In this document: positions 9,361-18,543 of the stretch, piece after piece | Position numbering within the stretch: position 1 is the first letter of the stretch | Layout of the letters: each line of letters opens with the position of its first letter | NCBI RefSeq assembly: GCF_014639535.1 | Contig: NZ_BMGA01000001.1 | Coordinates: 434,001-498,000 of the forward strand | Reading direction: 5' to 3' | Source: Flavobacterium palustre | Lineage (GTDB): Bacteria; Bacteroidota; Bacteroidia; Flavobacteriales; Flavobacteriaceae | Length of the DNA: 64,000 nt | Notes under the pieces: model-generated | What the model was told of the DNA's origin: nothing | Databases searched by the model: none | The model's input: only the letters and a program-made list of their open reading frames with translations | Made by a program: the position numbers and the translations under genes

Positions 9361-11760
9361 TTATTTTATCCACTCTGTTTTGAAAGTGGTTTTTCCAGTT
9401 AATGGATTTGAAGTTGTTTCAAAATTGTTCCCTTTTTTAGAAACAGTAATCGTTTGTACCGCTTCACTTTCTGGCAAGAAAACTTTAGCAGTAGCAGTTG
9501 TTGTAGCATCAGATGCATATACTTTTAAAGTCAATTTGCTCCAATCCATATCTTTGGTAGATTGTGCTAATCCAATATGAGGAATTGCTGTTCCGTCTTT
9601 AACTAAAACTACAATTGGCACTTCGCCAGCCTGAATTTTATGCCATCCTCCTTGGTATACTTTTTTAGTTTGGTAATCAATCCAGGTTCCTGCCGGAAGA
9701 TAAACGTCTCTTTCTGTAACTTCTTCAAAAAGTGGTGCGACCAAAATACTCGACCCAAATAAATACTCATTATCCACTAACCAGGCACCCGGATCATTTG
9801 GATATTCCAAGAACAGAGCACGCATCATTGGTAATCCTTTTTGAGAACTTTCTTTTGCCTGAGCATAGATATATGGCATCAACTCATAACGCATATTATC
9901 GGCTTTTCTAAATCCTTCCAAAAAGTCTTTACTGTACAACCAAGGTTCACGCGGAGGCTCACCGTGACTTCTTACATGTGAAGTAAACATCCCGAAAGGA
10001 GCCCATCTTCTGTATAAATTTTCAGGAGATTTAGTTGCAAATCCTCCTACGTCATGACTCCAAAAACTGAATCCGCTTAATCCTAATGAAAGTCCTCCTC
10101 TTAATTCGGCAGACATTGCTCCGTTACTTGTTTCGGCATCACCACCCCAATGTAATGGGTAACGCTGGCTACCTGCCCAAGTACTTCTGGCCCAGATTAA
10201 AGTATATCCTTTTTCTTTTTGAGTAATTTCGGCAACTGCTTTGTTGTAACGTAATGGATATAAATTATGCTCATAGAAACCTGTACGCCCCGAATGATAA
10301 ATTCCTTCCGGCGGTGCAGCTTCACCAAAATCTACTTTGAAAACTGAAACTCCCTGATCGAATAATTTCTTTAATTTTCCCTGATACCAAGTCACCGTTT
10401 CAGGATTAGAGAAATCCAACACAGCATCTTCATAAGGAAGATTCCCTTTGCGATCTCTTACTGCCAGATTTTTGTCCATAATTTCATTGAACAATGTATT
10501 TTTTGGTGTGAAATAAGGCAATTGCCATAAACACACATGGTATCCGTCGTCTTTCAAATCCGACATCATTTTTTGCGCATCTGGAAAACGGGATTTAGCA
10601 AACTCGTAATTGTTTCTCCAATCTACATCAAACCAACCTGTATCGAAGTGAATCACGTCGGTTGGGATTTTATATTTACGTAAATCTTTTGCAACATCGC
10701 GTCCTTCTTTTTCTGAGAAATAAGTAATACGACTCATCCAGAAGCCAAATGACCAAAGCGGAGGCATTGCAGCTTTCCCTGTCAAGTTGGTATATTCGTC
10801 CAGAACTTCTTTTGGTTCTCCAATGAAGAAAAATAAATCAGCTTCGTCATCGCCAATATACATTTCATTGGCACTATTAAAATATCTACCAAAATCTACT
10901 GTAATTGGAGTCGAATGGTGCATGAAAACTCCATAACCACGGCTGCTCATATAAAACGGAACCGGTTTGTACATCGTTTCGTTTTGAATACCATTGGCAT
11001 CATCTGTCCATAAAACTACTTTTTGCCCTCTTTTGTTAAACTGTGTGAAAGATTCACCACAACCAAATATTTTTTCGTCCGGTTCTAAGCTAAAAGCAGC
11101 TCCCATACTTCTTGAATAATCGCTGTTTCTACGAACAAACGAAAACGGAAGTGTTGGTGTATAAGTATTTTTAAAATCAGAATCGTGAAGTGTACTGGTT
11201 AGTAATTTTCCTTTTTCGTCATAAATTTTCACATGCCATGGTTTTGACAAAATCTCAACAGAACCATGCTTGCTTGTGTATTTGTACCCCCCTTCTATTT
11301 TAGAAGACTTCCATAATTCCGGATGATTTGGAGCTACTCCATCAACCAACATTAAAGACTCTTTTTCAGGATGAAATTGTGGCCCGGAAGTAGTTTTGAT
11401 ACGAATAGAACGATCCGATACAAACTGAATCTGAAAAGGCAATTCAGGAGAAACTTCATACTCTGTCGTTGGAAATTCATTAGCAGGAACTACAGCAGGT
11501 TTCATCATCATATTATTGAAAGCCTGACGTGTCTGATAATTGTAACGCAAATATTTTATAGTTCCCTTTCCTGTAGCAGGGTCAAAATTGGTTAACTCAT
11601 CAGCAAAATAAAAGGTATTCAGATAATTCTGGAAATCCTTGCTGATATCTATTGGTGCATTTAACACATCTGCATTTTGAATTTGTGCTGTTGCATTTGG
11701 AATAGCCAGAATCCCAAAAACAAAGATTGAAAACAGAGTAGTTATATGAGTTTTCTTCAT
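9361..11760 (-). CDS. GH31 alpha-xylosidase/alpha-glucosidase
   Basis: The start is placed at the ATG at 11760, giving 799 residues with a clean signal peptide (MKKTHITTLF to about NATAQ, 25). A longer frame to 11841 would add 27 residues in front of the signal peptide and is unlikely. N-terminal GH31 beta domains are followed by the barrel: HFDTGWFDVDW (371-381), nucleophile D477 in VFKVDFGE, acid/base D541 in HWGGDAETS. The VDFGE form resembles the YicI alpha-xylosidase group rather than alpha-glucosidases of the DxNEP form. The HFD segment differs from YicI, so alpha-xylose specificity is probable, not proven. A 130-base gap separates it from the SusCD operon and a terminator follows it. 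Confidence 0.9.
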   Translation of the reverse strand: MKKTHITTLFSIFVFGILAIPNATAQIQNADVLNAPIDISKDFQNYLNTFYFADELTNFDPATGKGTIKYLRYNYQTRQAFNNMMMKPAVVPANEFPTTEYEVSPELPFQIQFVSDRSIRIKTTSGPQFHPEKESLMLVDGVAPNHPELWKSSKIEGGYKYTSKHGSVEILSKPWHVKIYDEKGKLLTSTLHDSDFKNTYTPTLPFSFVRRNSDYSRSMGAAFSLEPDEKIFGCGESFTQFNKRGQKVVLWTDDANGIQNETMYKPVPFYMSSRGYGVFMHHSTPITVDFGRYFNSANEMYIGDDEADLFFFIGEPKEVLDEYTNLTGKAAMPPLWSFGFWMSRITYFSEKEGRDVAKDLRKYKIPTDVIHFDTGWFDVDWRNNYEFAKSRFPDAQKMMSDLKDDGYHVCLWQLPYFTPKNTLFNEIMDKNLAVRDRKGNLPYEDAVLDFSNPETVTWYQGKLKKLFDQGVSVFKVDFGEAAPPEGIYHSGRTGFYEHNLYPLRYNKAVAEITQKEKGYTLIWARSTWAGSQRYPLHWGGDAETSNGAMSAELRGGLSLGLSGFSFWSHDVGGFATKSPENLYRRWAPFGMFTSHVRSHGEPPREPWLYSKDFLEGFRKADNMRYELMPYIYAQAKESSQKGLPMMRALFLEYPNDPGAWLVDNEYLFGSSILVAPLFEEVTERDVYLPAGTWIDYQTKKVYQGGWHKIQAGEVPIVVLVKDGTAIPHIGLAQSTKDMDWSKLTLKVYASDATTTATAKVFLPESEAVQTITVSKKGNNFETTSNPLTGKTTFKTEWIK

Positions 11761-11927
11761 TTTTATATTTATTATTTTTTTAATTAAATCATTTGACTGA
11801 TGTAAATATAGTATTACTTTAAGCTCTTTAAAACTTAGCATTAATTCTAATTTATTTAGTTCATTAAATACCTGAATTACTATAGAACATCAATCAATAT
11901 GATTCAAGAACTTTTCTGGTGTTCTAT
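11761..11927. other. Intergenic region between the glycan-binding lipoprotein and GH31
   Basis: AT-rich spacer. Near its right end, 9-bp complementary arms AGAACATCA/TGGTGTTCT (one G-T pair) could form a hairpin for the minus-strand transcript, but no T-run follows. No perfect TAnnTTTG box is seen for GH31; TATATTTA is the nearest. Confidence 0.3.
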
Positions 11928-12791
11928 TTAACTCTTAGGAATTAAATTCATAACTACCTGTACGCCATCATTACGAATCGCAGCATATCTCAAAGAACTT
12001 GCTGTAAGCTCTATTAACCTAACATTAGAAAATGAAAAACCTGACATTGTTTGATCATAATAAGCATTAGTATGCAGCATTTCAATTCCTCCATTTATTA
12101 TAATTCTGTCATTTACAGAAGCTGTCGTAAGACTAAAATTGTAGGTTCCCGACTTAGTAGTTTTTACGGCACTTCCTGTAGTCAATGAAGTTTGTGTTAC
12201 TTTAACATTATAACCTCCATTCAGGTCGAAAGTAACTTCTCCCCAATCTTTGTTTTCTATACCTGACCAGGAAACATCATTGATACTCCCTGGGTACCAA
12301 GCCCAATCTCCTTCTACTGTCTTGTTTATATATCCAGTTCCAACAAATGCAAATGGACTTTCAGTAACCATATTAAACACCCATGTTTTTCCGGCTATAC
12401 CGTTAGTAAGCATTGCCCATCTGGGGTCACTAAATAACGTTTGATCGTTTGCCGAAATGGTTACCGTTTTTGAAGCTGTTACTGAACCACCTTTTGTATA
12501 GGCTGAAAAATTAATGGTATAAGTACCCGCAAATGGCATTGGAATAGTTGTTTCATTTAGATTTGAATGTCCTAATTCATTCCCTTTTGAATCAACATAA
12601 CTCCAATAAGGTATAACGTCGGGAGTTAAGTTTTTTAATTCTATTTTATTTCCATTTACTACAGCTGTAAAATTCAGATCTGCGGGCTCAAGCGTCATTG
12701 CAGGAAGACTATTGCGGTCTTCTATCGGTTCGCAAGAAAACAACGACCCTAGTGTAATTATAGTTACGAATGTTAAAAATATATTTTTCAT
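11928..12791 (-). CDS. Surface glycan-binding-type lipoprotein with PKD-like domain
   Basis: The product is about 287 residues from the ATG at 12791; an in-frame ATG at 12797 would add two residues. A lipobox (LGSLFSC) marks it as a lipoprotein. Residues about 35-110 look like a PKD/Ig-like domain (TYTINFSAYTKGG, then ASKTVTISAND). The rest is beta-rich, with many aromatics (WVFN, WAWYPG, WSGIENKDWG) suited to sugar stacking. Sitting 22 bases after susD as third gene of a susC-susD-x operon, it occupies the usual place of a SusE/SGBP protein, which holds glycan at the cell surface. Function is inferred from position and architecture; no catalytic motif is visible. Confidence 0.75.
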   Translation of the reverse strand: MKNIFLTFVTIITLGSLFSCEPIEDRNSLPAMTLEPADLNFTAVVNGNKIELKNLTPDVIPYWSYVDSKGNELGHSNLNETTIPMPFAGTYTINFSAYTKGGSVTASKTVTISANDQTLFSDPRWAMLTNGIAGKTWVFNMVTESPFAFVGTGYINKTVEGDWAWYPGSINDVSWSGIENKDWGEVTFDLNGGYNVKVTQTSLTTGSAVKTTKSGTYNFSLTTASVNDRIIINGGIEMLHTNAYYDQTMSGFSFSNVRLIELTASSLRYAAIRNDGVQVVMNLIPKS

Positions 12792-12812
12792 AATCATTAT
12801 TTTTTAAGGTTA

Positions 12813-14399
12813 TTACCAACCTGGATTTTGTTTTATTGCTCCGTTAGAAAGTACAATTTGTGATTGAGGTATTGCAAACCATCCTAGTGTTTCCGGTCTA
12901 AATGTTACGTTAAATTGAGAATCACTATTTGTATTGTCAATAGCAGCTTTAGTGATAGCCATACTTTGTCTGATTAGGTCAAAAAAACGTTGTCCTTCTA
13001 ATGCAAGTTCTAATTGACGCTCCTTCATAATGTTTGGTAAATTAGCAGCTACTCGATGATTGGCATTTTGGAATGCACGATCACGAACTTTATCAAGACA
13101 GTCTTTTGCAAAAGCATCATTTGTACCGAGATTAAGTTCGGCAGCCATTAGCAATACATCCGAAAATCGTATTACCGCATAATCTTCAACATTGTCAATT
13201 TGGAAATTCCCACCATTGGCAGTCACGTCGGCAATTCCGGCTTCATTGGTAACCGGACAATATTTTTTCCAGGCATATCCTGTATATTGGCGTTGATCTC
13301 TTTTATTTGGTGCCGGATCAAAATTCAATCCTTCTCCTGCAAAATTGATGATGGTGGCATCCCTACGGGTATCCCCTACTTCGTATGCGTTGTAAAGACT
13401 AGGTGTAACAGGAAGTCCACCCCAACCGTAAGCATATCGTCCTATATTTCCGCCACGTGGCGCAATTAATACTGACAAACGATTTCCTTCGTGAAGATTC
13501 CAATCTCCTTTACCGCTTCCGTTATAACGAATAGCCCAAACCATTTCTGTATTACCTTCCCCTGCATAATTCGCAAGTGATGCAGCCAGCCATAGACGGG
13601 AATAATCTGCGATTAAAGCGTGACCACTATTATTCACAACATCATTAATATAGGTCACTGCCTGGGCTTTGGTCACTACACCTGCTAAATCAGGTTTAGT
13701 ATAATAATCTGTATAGAATATAAAAGCTTTCGCCAAATAAGATTCAGCAGCCCATTTAGTGATGCGACCATAATTTGTATTTCCTACCTGAGAATAATTT
13801 TCATTACCAAGATTTTCTATCGCAAATTTTAAATCATTGGCAATTAAAGCATAAGTAACTTCCGGAGCCAATCTTGGAGAATTAAATTCGCTTGTATTAA
13901 TAGAATGATCAAGTGGAACAATATCTCCAAAAATTCTCGCCAATTCAAAATGGAAATGGGCTCTTAAAAAACGGGCTTCCGCCTCATATTTTGCTTTAAG
14001 CGCTGTATCAGCACCCCAGTTTACTTTATCTAAATTTTCTAATAAAATATTGGCTCTGTATATTCCTTTATAGCAACTTTGCCAGATGACATTATTCATT
14101 TCCGGATCTGAACTGTTTTTAAAACGATCCCAGTCTAAAACAGCTATTCCGTCAGCAGTTCCAAAACCTCCAAAACAATTATCTGAAGCTTCTTCTGTGA
14201 TCATCTGAAATCCTGCCCAGCCGCCTTCTTGTTGCAATACATCATATATGGAAACAAGTCCTTCAAAAGCATCTTTCGGAGTTGTATAAAAATTCTCTGA
14301 AACCTTTTCGGTTACAGGTGCAGTGTCTAAAAAATCATTCGAGCAAGAACCTAATACTAATAGAGTTGATGCTGTAAAAAGTTTAATATAATTTTTCAT
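12813..14399 (-). CDS. susD: SusD/RagB-family outer-membrane glycan-binding lipoprotein (PUL 1)
   Basis: A 528-residue lipoprotein, starting at the ATG at 14399 (10 bases after the susC stop). The longer frame from 14423 would overlap susC. Lipobox LVLGSCS is followed by the SusD pattern NDFLDTAPVTEKVSENFY. The middle contains helical TPR-type segments (ADTALKAKYEAEARFLRAHFHFELARIFG region), and the C-terminus has MKERQLELALEGQRFFDLIR and ends in IKQNPGW, all typical of SusD. It caps the SusC pore and binds the incoming oligosaccharide at the cell surface. Identity is very secure; ligand is unknown. Confidence 0.97.
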   Translation of the reverse strand: MKNYIKLFTASTLLVLGSCSNDFLDTAPVTEKVSENFYTTPKDAFEGLVSIYDVLQQEGGWAGFQMITEEASDNCFGGFGTADGIAVLDWDRFKNSSDPEMNNVIWQSCYKGIYRANILLENLDKVNWGADTALKAKYEAEARFLRAHFHFELARIFGDIVPLDHSINTSEFNSPRLAPEVTYALIANDLKFAIENLGNENYSQVGNTNYGRITKWAAESYLAKAFIFYTDYYTKPDLAGVVTKAQAVTYINDVVNNSGHALIADYSRLWLAASLANYAGEGNTEMVWAIRYNGSGKGDWNLHEGNRLSVLIAPRGGNIGRYAYGWGGLPVTPSLYNAYEVGDTRRDATIINFAGEGLNFDPAPNKRDQRQYTGYAWKKYCPVTNEAGIADVTANGGNFQIDNVEDYAVIRFSDVLLMAAELNLGTNDAFAKDCLDKVRDRAFQNANHRVAANLPNIMKERQLELALEGQRFFDLIRQSMAITKAAIDNTNSDSQFNVTFRPETLGWFAIPQSQIVLSNGAIKQNPGW

Positions 14400-14409
14400 T
14401 TTTTGATAA

Positions 14410-17400
14410 TTAGAAGTTAACATTAAGTCCCATCATATAAGTTCTTGGCTGTGGATAGTAGCCCACATCAATCCCTTTTGCCCATGATTGGTTTACGTTT
14501 CCAAACCCAATTTCCGGATCCATTCCTCTATACTTGGTAAAAGTGTATAGATTGTTGGCGGCAACATATAATCTGAATTTAGAAAAGAAATTTAATCTGC
14601 TTGTTAGTTTTGTCAAATCACAACCTAAGGTAGCCGATTTAATTCTAAAGAAGCTCGCATCCTGAACATACAAATCAGACATTTTAGTATAATTCCCATT
14701 CGCATCCGAACCATAAGTAACTCTTGGTATAGAATTAGAACTTCCCTCTGTTGTCCAACGGTTCAAGATTGTGGTTGTATAATTAGAATAAGGACGTTCG
14801 ATACTGCGAAGCCCAATAACATTTTGGTTTCCTGAAACTCCATAAGTATAAATTGAAAAATCAAAAGCTTTGTAAGACAGCTCCAGGTTTAATCCATAAG
14901 TAAAGTCCGGATTTGGATTTCCAATGTTAGTTTTATCGCTGGCATCAATTTTCCCATCAGCGTTTAAGTCAACAAAACGAACGTCCCCAGGAAGTGCATT
15001 AGGCTGAACTCCCGCTGCTACTTCAGCTGCATTTTGAAAAATTCCATCGGTTTTAAGTCCGTAGAAATAACCTATTGGTTGTCCTACCTCTACACGATTC
15101 ATTTCATCTAAACCTTGAAAAAGCAGGTTCGTTTCTCCATGGATGATACCTTCAGAATTAGCAACACGAAGTACTTCGTTCTTATTATGGGATATATTTC
15201 CGTTTATAGAAAATGACCAGTCTTTCCCAAAATTAGTTCTATATCCTACTCCTAACTCAATCCCTTTGTTATTAACATCACCACCATTAATAAAGGGAGC
15301 AGTAGCCCCGGCAATTTCAGGAATTGATGCCTGGACTAACCAGTCTTTGGTTGTTTTGTTATAATAATCGAATGTTAAAGTAAGATTTGAGAACAATGTA
15401 GCATCAAAACCAAAATCTGTTTGCTCAGATGTTTCCCATTTCAAATCAGGATTTGAAAGTGCATCCGGACTGGAACCTGTGTAAAGTGTTTCATTAGGTC
15501 CTGTTCCGAAATGATAGTTTTTATCATAAGAGTTTATCGTAGACATGTAAGCAAATCGTTTTGAAAATTGATCATTACCATTTTGTCCCCAACTGGCTCT
15601 TATTTTAAACGATTTTATAAAGCTGTTTTGTGGAAAGAAATTTTCACGATCTACATTCCATCCTGCTGATACCGCTGGAAAGTAAGCGTATTTATTATTG
15701 GAACCAAATTCAGAAGAACCATCTCTTCTTATCGTTGCAGTGAATAAATATTTATCGTTGTAATCATATAATAATCTTCCAAAATAAGATTGGATTCTAT
15801 AATCATATCTTTCACCATTTACTGTGTTTGATGTTTTATCCGTTGCATTGCTTAAATAGGCGTGATCAAAATCATTAAAAGTTAAATTTTTACCTGTAGC
15901 CCCCATACTTTCTGAAATGTTTGACTTAGCAGAAGTTCCTAACAACACATCAAAATGATGGATATCATTGATAGCAGCTTTATATTGCAATGTGTTTTCC
16001 CACAACCAACCCCTGCTTTTATTGGAACTTTGTGTAACACTTGAGATAAGGTTATTGTCAAAAAGTGTTTCATTATAAACGGGTTTAAAAGAACGAAAAG
16101 AACTATCCGTCATATCCACTCCAAAACTCGTTTTGAATGTAACATTCTTCAAAAATTTTGCTTCTGCAAATATATTTCCCACATAACGATTTACTTTATC
16201 TTCTTTAAAATTATTGTGATACAGAGAAGCTACCGGGTTAAAAACATCAGCCGCAATAATTGAAGTTGCAAAACTGCCATCAGCATTATATGCCGCATCT
16301 AAAGGAGATGCATTTAAAAAACTTCTTATGCTGTTATTGTATAATCCCTGATCAGAAACACCGTTACTTTTGATATTAGCAAAAGAGAAATTTTCTCCAA
16401 TCTTCAAATGATTCTCTATAACTTCAGATGTAGTATTAACATTAAATGTTATACGGTCATACTGAGATTGATTAGTTTGACTACCTATAAGCCCTTCTTG
16501 TCCATAATAAGATAATCCTGTAGCAATAGTCGATTTTTTATCCCCACCCGTAATCATTAAGGAGTGATTTTGTTTTGCAGCTCCATTATTAAATAAATCT
16601 TTTTGCCAATCGTGATTAGGAAGTGCAGCTATTTGCGCTTGAGTATACAAAGGAGTAAAACCGGAATTCACTCTTGACTCATTCATAATAACCGCATATT
16701 CATTTGAATTAAGCATGTCTAATCTTTTAGCAACTTCCTGATATCCTGCATAACTATTTAAAGACACATTCATTTTACCGTCTTTACCTTTTTTAGTAGT
16801 CACTAATATAACTCCATTAGCTGCTCTGGCTCCATAAATAGATGCAGCTGAAGCATCTTTAAGCACATCGACTCTTTCAATAATGGATGGATCAAGATAC
16901 CCAATACCATTATCCACAACAACTCCATCTACAACATAAAGCGGAGAGCTGTTTCCTGCCGTTCCCACACCACGTATATTTACAGCCATTCCAGCTCCCG
17001 GTTGTCCTGAAGTAGAGGTAATAGACACCCCTGAACTTTGTCCCTGTAAAGCATTAACAACATCAAGACTGGCAACTTGCTGAATATCTTTTCCCGAAAC
17101 TAATGAAGTAGCGGCTGTTGATACTTTTTTCTTCTGTGAACCATACCCTATTACAACTACCTCTTTAAGATCTGCTGATTCCACTTGCATGGCAACATTT
17201 ACTACTGTTTGATTTTTTATTGATACTTGCTGTGTTTTATAACCCATATAGCTGATTTTTAACACAGCGTCAGATTCTGCATTAATTTGATATTTACCAT
17301 CAAAATCGGTCGTGGTACTTTTTTTAGTCCCTTCTACTATAACAGTAGCTCCCGGGATACCCATACCGTCGTCACTAGATGTTATCTTTCCACTTACAGA

Positions 17401-17502
17401 AAGAGATCGCTGTTGTGCAAAACCTGATTGCAGCATAAACATGCTAAACAAGACTGCTATACAAAAGGGAAGCATTGTCGAAATACAATATTTTCTTTTC
17501 AT
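14410..17502 (-). CDS. susC: SusC/RagA-family TonB-dependent transporter (PUL 1)
   Basis: A 1030-residue protein. A signal peptide (to about QSGFAQQ) is followed by a carboxypeptidase-regulatory-like beta domain (about 35-110, GKITSSDDGMGIPGATVIV). Next come a TonB-box/plug region (EVVVIGYGSQKKK; YVVDGVVVDNGIGY; DASAASIYGARAANGVILVTTKKG) and a beta barrel ending in an aromatic residue (MGLNVNF). It imports oligosaccharides across the outer membrane with TonB energy, working with the SusD encoded next. It is the first gene of the operon and about 140 bases from the predicted start of transcription. The ligand is not deducible from sequence. Confidence 0.97.
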   Translation of the reverse strand: MKRKYCISTMLPFCIAVLFSMFMLQSGFAQQRSLSVSGKITSSDDGMGIPGATVIVEGTKKSTTTDFDGKYQINAESDAVLKISYMGYKTQQVSIKNQTVVNVAMQVESADLKEVVVIGYGSQKKKVSTAATSLVSGKDIQQVASLDVVNALQGQSSGVSITSTSGQPGAGMAVNIRGVGTAGNSSPLYVVDGVVVDNGIGYLDPSIIERVDVLKDASAASIYGARAANGVILVTTKKGKDGKMNVSLNSYAGYQEVAKRLDMLNSNEYAVIMNESRVNSGFTPLYTQAQIAALPNHDWQKDLFNNGAAKQNHSLMITGGDKKSTIATGLSYYGQEGLIGSQTNQSQYDRITFNVNTTSEVIENHLKIGENFSFANIKSNGVSDQGLYNNSIRSFLNASPLDAAYNADGSFATSIIAADVFNPVASLYHNNFKEDKVNRYVGNIFAEAKFLKNVTFKTSFGVDMTDSSFRSFKPVYNETLFDNNLISSVTQSSNKSRGWLWENTLQYKAAINDIHHFDVLLGTSAKSNISESMGATGKNLTFNDFDHAYLSNATDKTSNTVNGERYDYRIQSYFGRLLYDYNDKYLFTATIRRDGSSEFGSNNKYAYFPAVSAGWNVDRENFFPQNSFIKSFKIRASWGQNGNDQFSKRFAYMSTINSYDKNYHFGTGPNETLYTGSSPDALSNPDLKWETSEQTDFGFDATLFSNLTLTFDYYNKTTKDWLVQASIPEIAGATAPFINGGDVNNKGIELGVGYRTNFGKDWSFSINGNISHNKNEVLRVANSEGIIHGETNLLFQGLDEMNRVEVGQPIGYFYGLKTDGIFQNAAEVAAGVQPNALPGDVRFVDLNADGKIDASDKTNIGNPNPDFTYGLNLELSYKAFDFSIYTYGVSGNQNVIGLRSIERPYSNYTTTILNRWTTEGSSNSIPRVTYGSDANGNYTKMSDLYVQDASFFRIKSATLGCDLTKLTSRLNFFSKFRLYVAANNLYTFTKYRGMDPEIGFGNVNQSWAKGIDVGYYPQPRTYMMGLNVNF

Positions 17503-17633
17503 AATAATTTAATAATTGGTTAATTTTTTTAGTTAATGGTTTTTTAATGATAATTATTTAAGTACTCTCAAAATTTCAAAACACTCATTTTAAAGACAGA
17601 ATGATTTTCAAAAAGATTTAAAAAACAATCTTA

Positions 17634-17648
17634 TGGTTAAATTGACCA
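17634..17648. promoter_or_regulatory. Candidate operator palindrome at the PUL 1 susC promoter
   Basis: The imperfect palindrome TGGTTAAATTGACCA keeps TGGT..AA.TT..ACCA symmetry. It abuts the -7 box of the susC promoter and so would cover the transcription start, a typical repressor position. The obvious candidate ligand is the divergent Nudix-like regulator. Binding is inferred, not shown. Confidence 0.5.
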
Positions 17649-17678
17649 CAAGTATATAGCTTTTTTTTACATTAACAA
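17649..17678 (-). promoter_or_regulatory. Probable promoter of the PUL 1 susC operon
   Basis: On the minus strand TTG (17676-17678), 19 bases, then TATACTTG (17649-17656). This matches the Bacteroidetes layout TTG-N19-TAnnTTTG with one mismatch in the -7 box. Confidence 0.55.
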
Positions 17679-17796
17679 AATTTTAAGCAATAAAAAACAT
17701 ATTAGACAATTATATTTAAGAATTTATACACATATAACAAATAATATATCCCACAAAAGCATTATTACTTATATTTTATTATTTTCGTAAAATATT

Positions 17797-18525
17797 ATGC
17801 TATTTATGTCTAATCAGAAAAATGATATTGAATCTGTGCCAATAATTGAAGGATCAGCTATTGATGATATTTCTATTGACTGTGTAATATTTGGTTTTAG
17901 TAATGGAATCCTCGAGGTTCTTTTAGTACAACACGGAGAAGGAGACAGTAAAGGAGAATGGGGGCTTCCGGGTGGCTGGATAAAAAAAGATGAAAGTATT
18001 GACAACGCTGCTAATCGTTTATTGGAAGAGCTTACCGGACTTGACAATGTTTTTCTGGAACAATTAAAAGTTTTTGGAGACCCAAATCGTGTATCTTTTA
18101 GAAGAGTACTCACAATAGGTTACTATGCTTTAATAAAAAGAGAAGACGACAAACTGAAAGCCAGCTTAGTATTAACTGATGCTAAATGGTTTAAAATTAA
18201 AAATATTCCGAATTTAATTTTTGATCACAATGAAATCATTAATTACAGCTTAAAACATTTACGCAATAGAGTACGTCAAGCCCCAATAGGTTTCAATCTT
18301 TTACCTGAGAAATTTACATTATTACAACTAATGAAACTCTATGAAGAAATTTTAGATGTAGAAATGGACAAATCTAATTTCAGAAGAAAAATATTACACA
18401 TGAAGTTATTAAAACCTTTAGATGAAAGACAGCAAGATGTATCACACAGAGCAGCTAAACTCTACCAATTTGACCAGGAAATATATGATTTGTTAACTCA
18501 AAAAGGATTCAATTTTGAGTTTTAA
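17797..18525 (+). CDS. Nudix-like transcriptional regulator (NrtR/AraR type)
   Basis: A 242-residue protein; starts are possible at 17797 or at the ATG at 17806. Residues about 22-150 form a Nudix fold (GEWGLPGGWIKKDESIDNAA) but the Nudix box is degenerate. The REUxEE core reads RLLEEL, losing two of the usual glutamates, as expected for a sensor that binds a metabolite without hydrolysing it. The C-terminus (about 155-240, LLPEKFTLLQLMKLYEEIL; FRRKILHM) is the winged helix common to NrtR-like regulators. Bacteroidetes members are known sugar-responsive repressors. It is divergent from susC and convergent with the GPH symporter, the classic layout of a local regulator. The effector (a pentose or similar) is a guess. 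Confidence 0.85.
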   Translation: MLFMSNQKNDIESVPIIEGSAIDDISIDCVIFGFSNGILEVLLVQHGEGDSKGEWGLPGGWIKKDESIDNAANRLLEELTGLDNVFLEQLKVFGDPNRVSFRRVLTIGYYALIKREDDKLKASLVLTDAKWFKIKNIPNLIFDHNEIINYSLKHLRNRVRQAPIGFNLLPEKFTLLQLMKLYEEILDVEMDKSNFRRKILHMKLLKPLDERQQDVSHRAAKLYQFDQEIYDLLTQKGFNFEF

Positions 18526-18543
18526 TTTGTTTTTTTTAAGAAG

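Noticed and set aside
11761..11841. N-terminal extension of the GH31 gene
   Set aside because: It would bury the signal peptide behind 27 residues, so the ATG at 11760 is preferred.
11928..12791. PUL 1 lipoprotein as an enzyme
   Set aside because: No catalytic motif is visible and its position after susD matches non-catalytic binding proteins.
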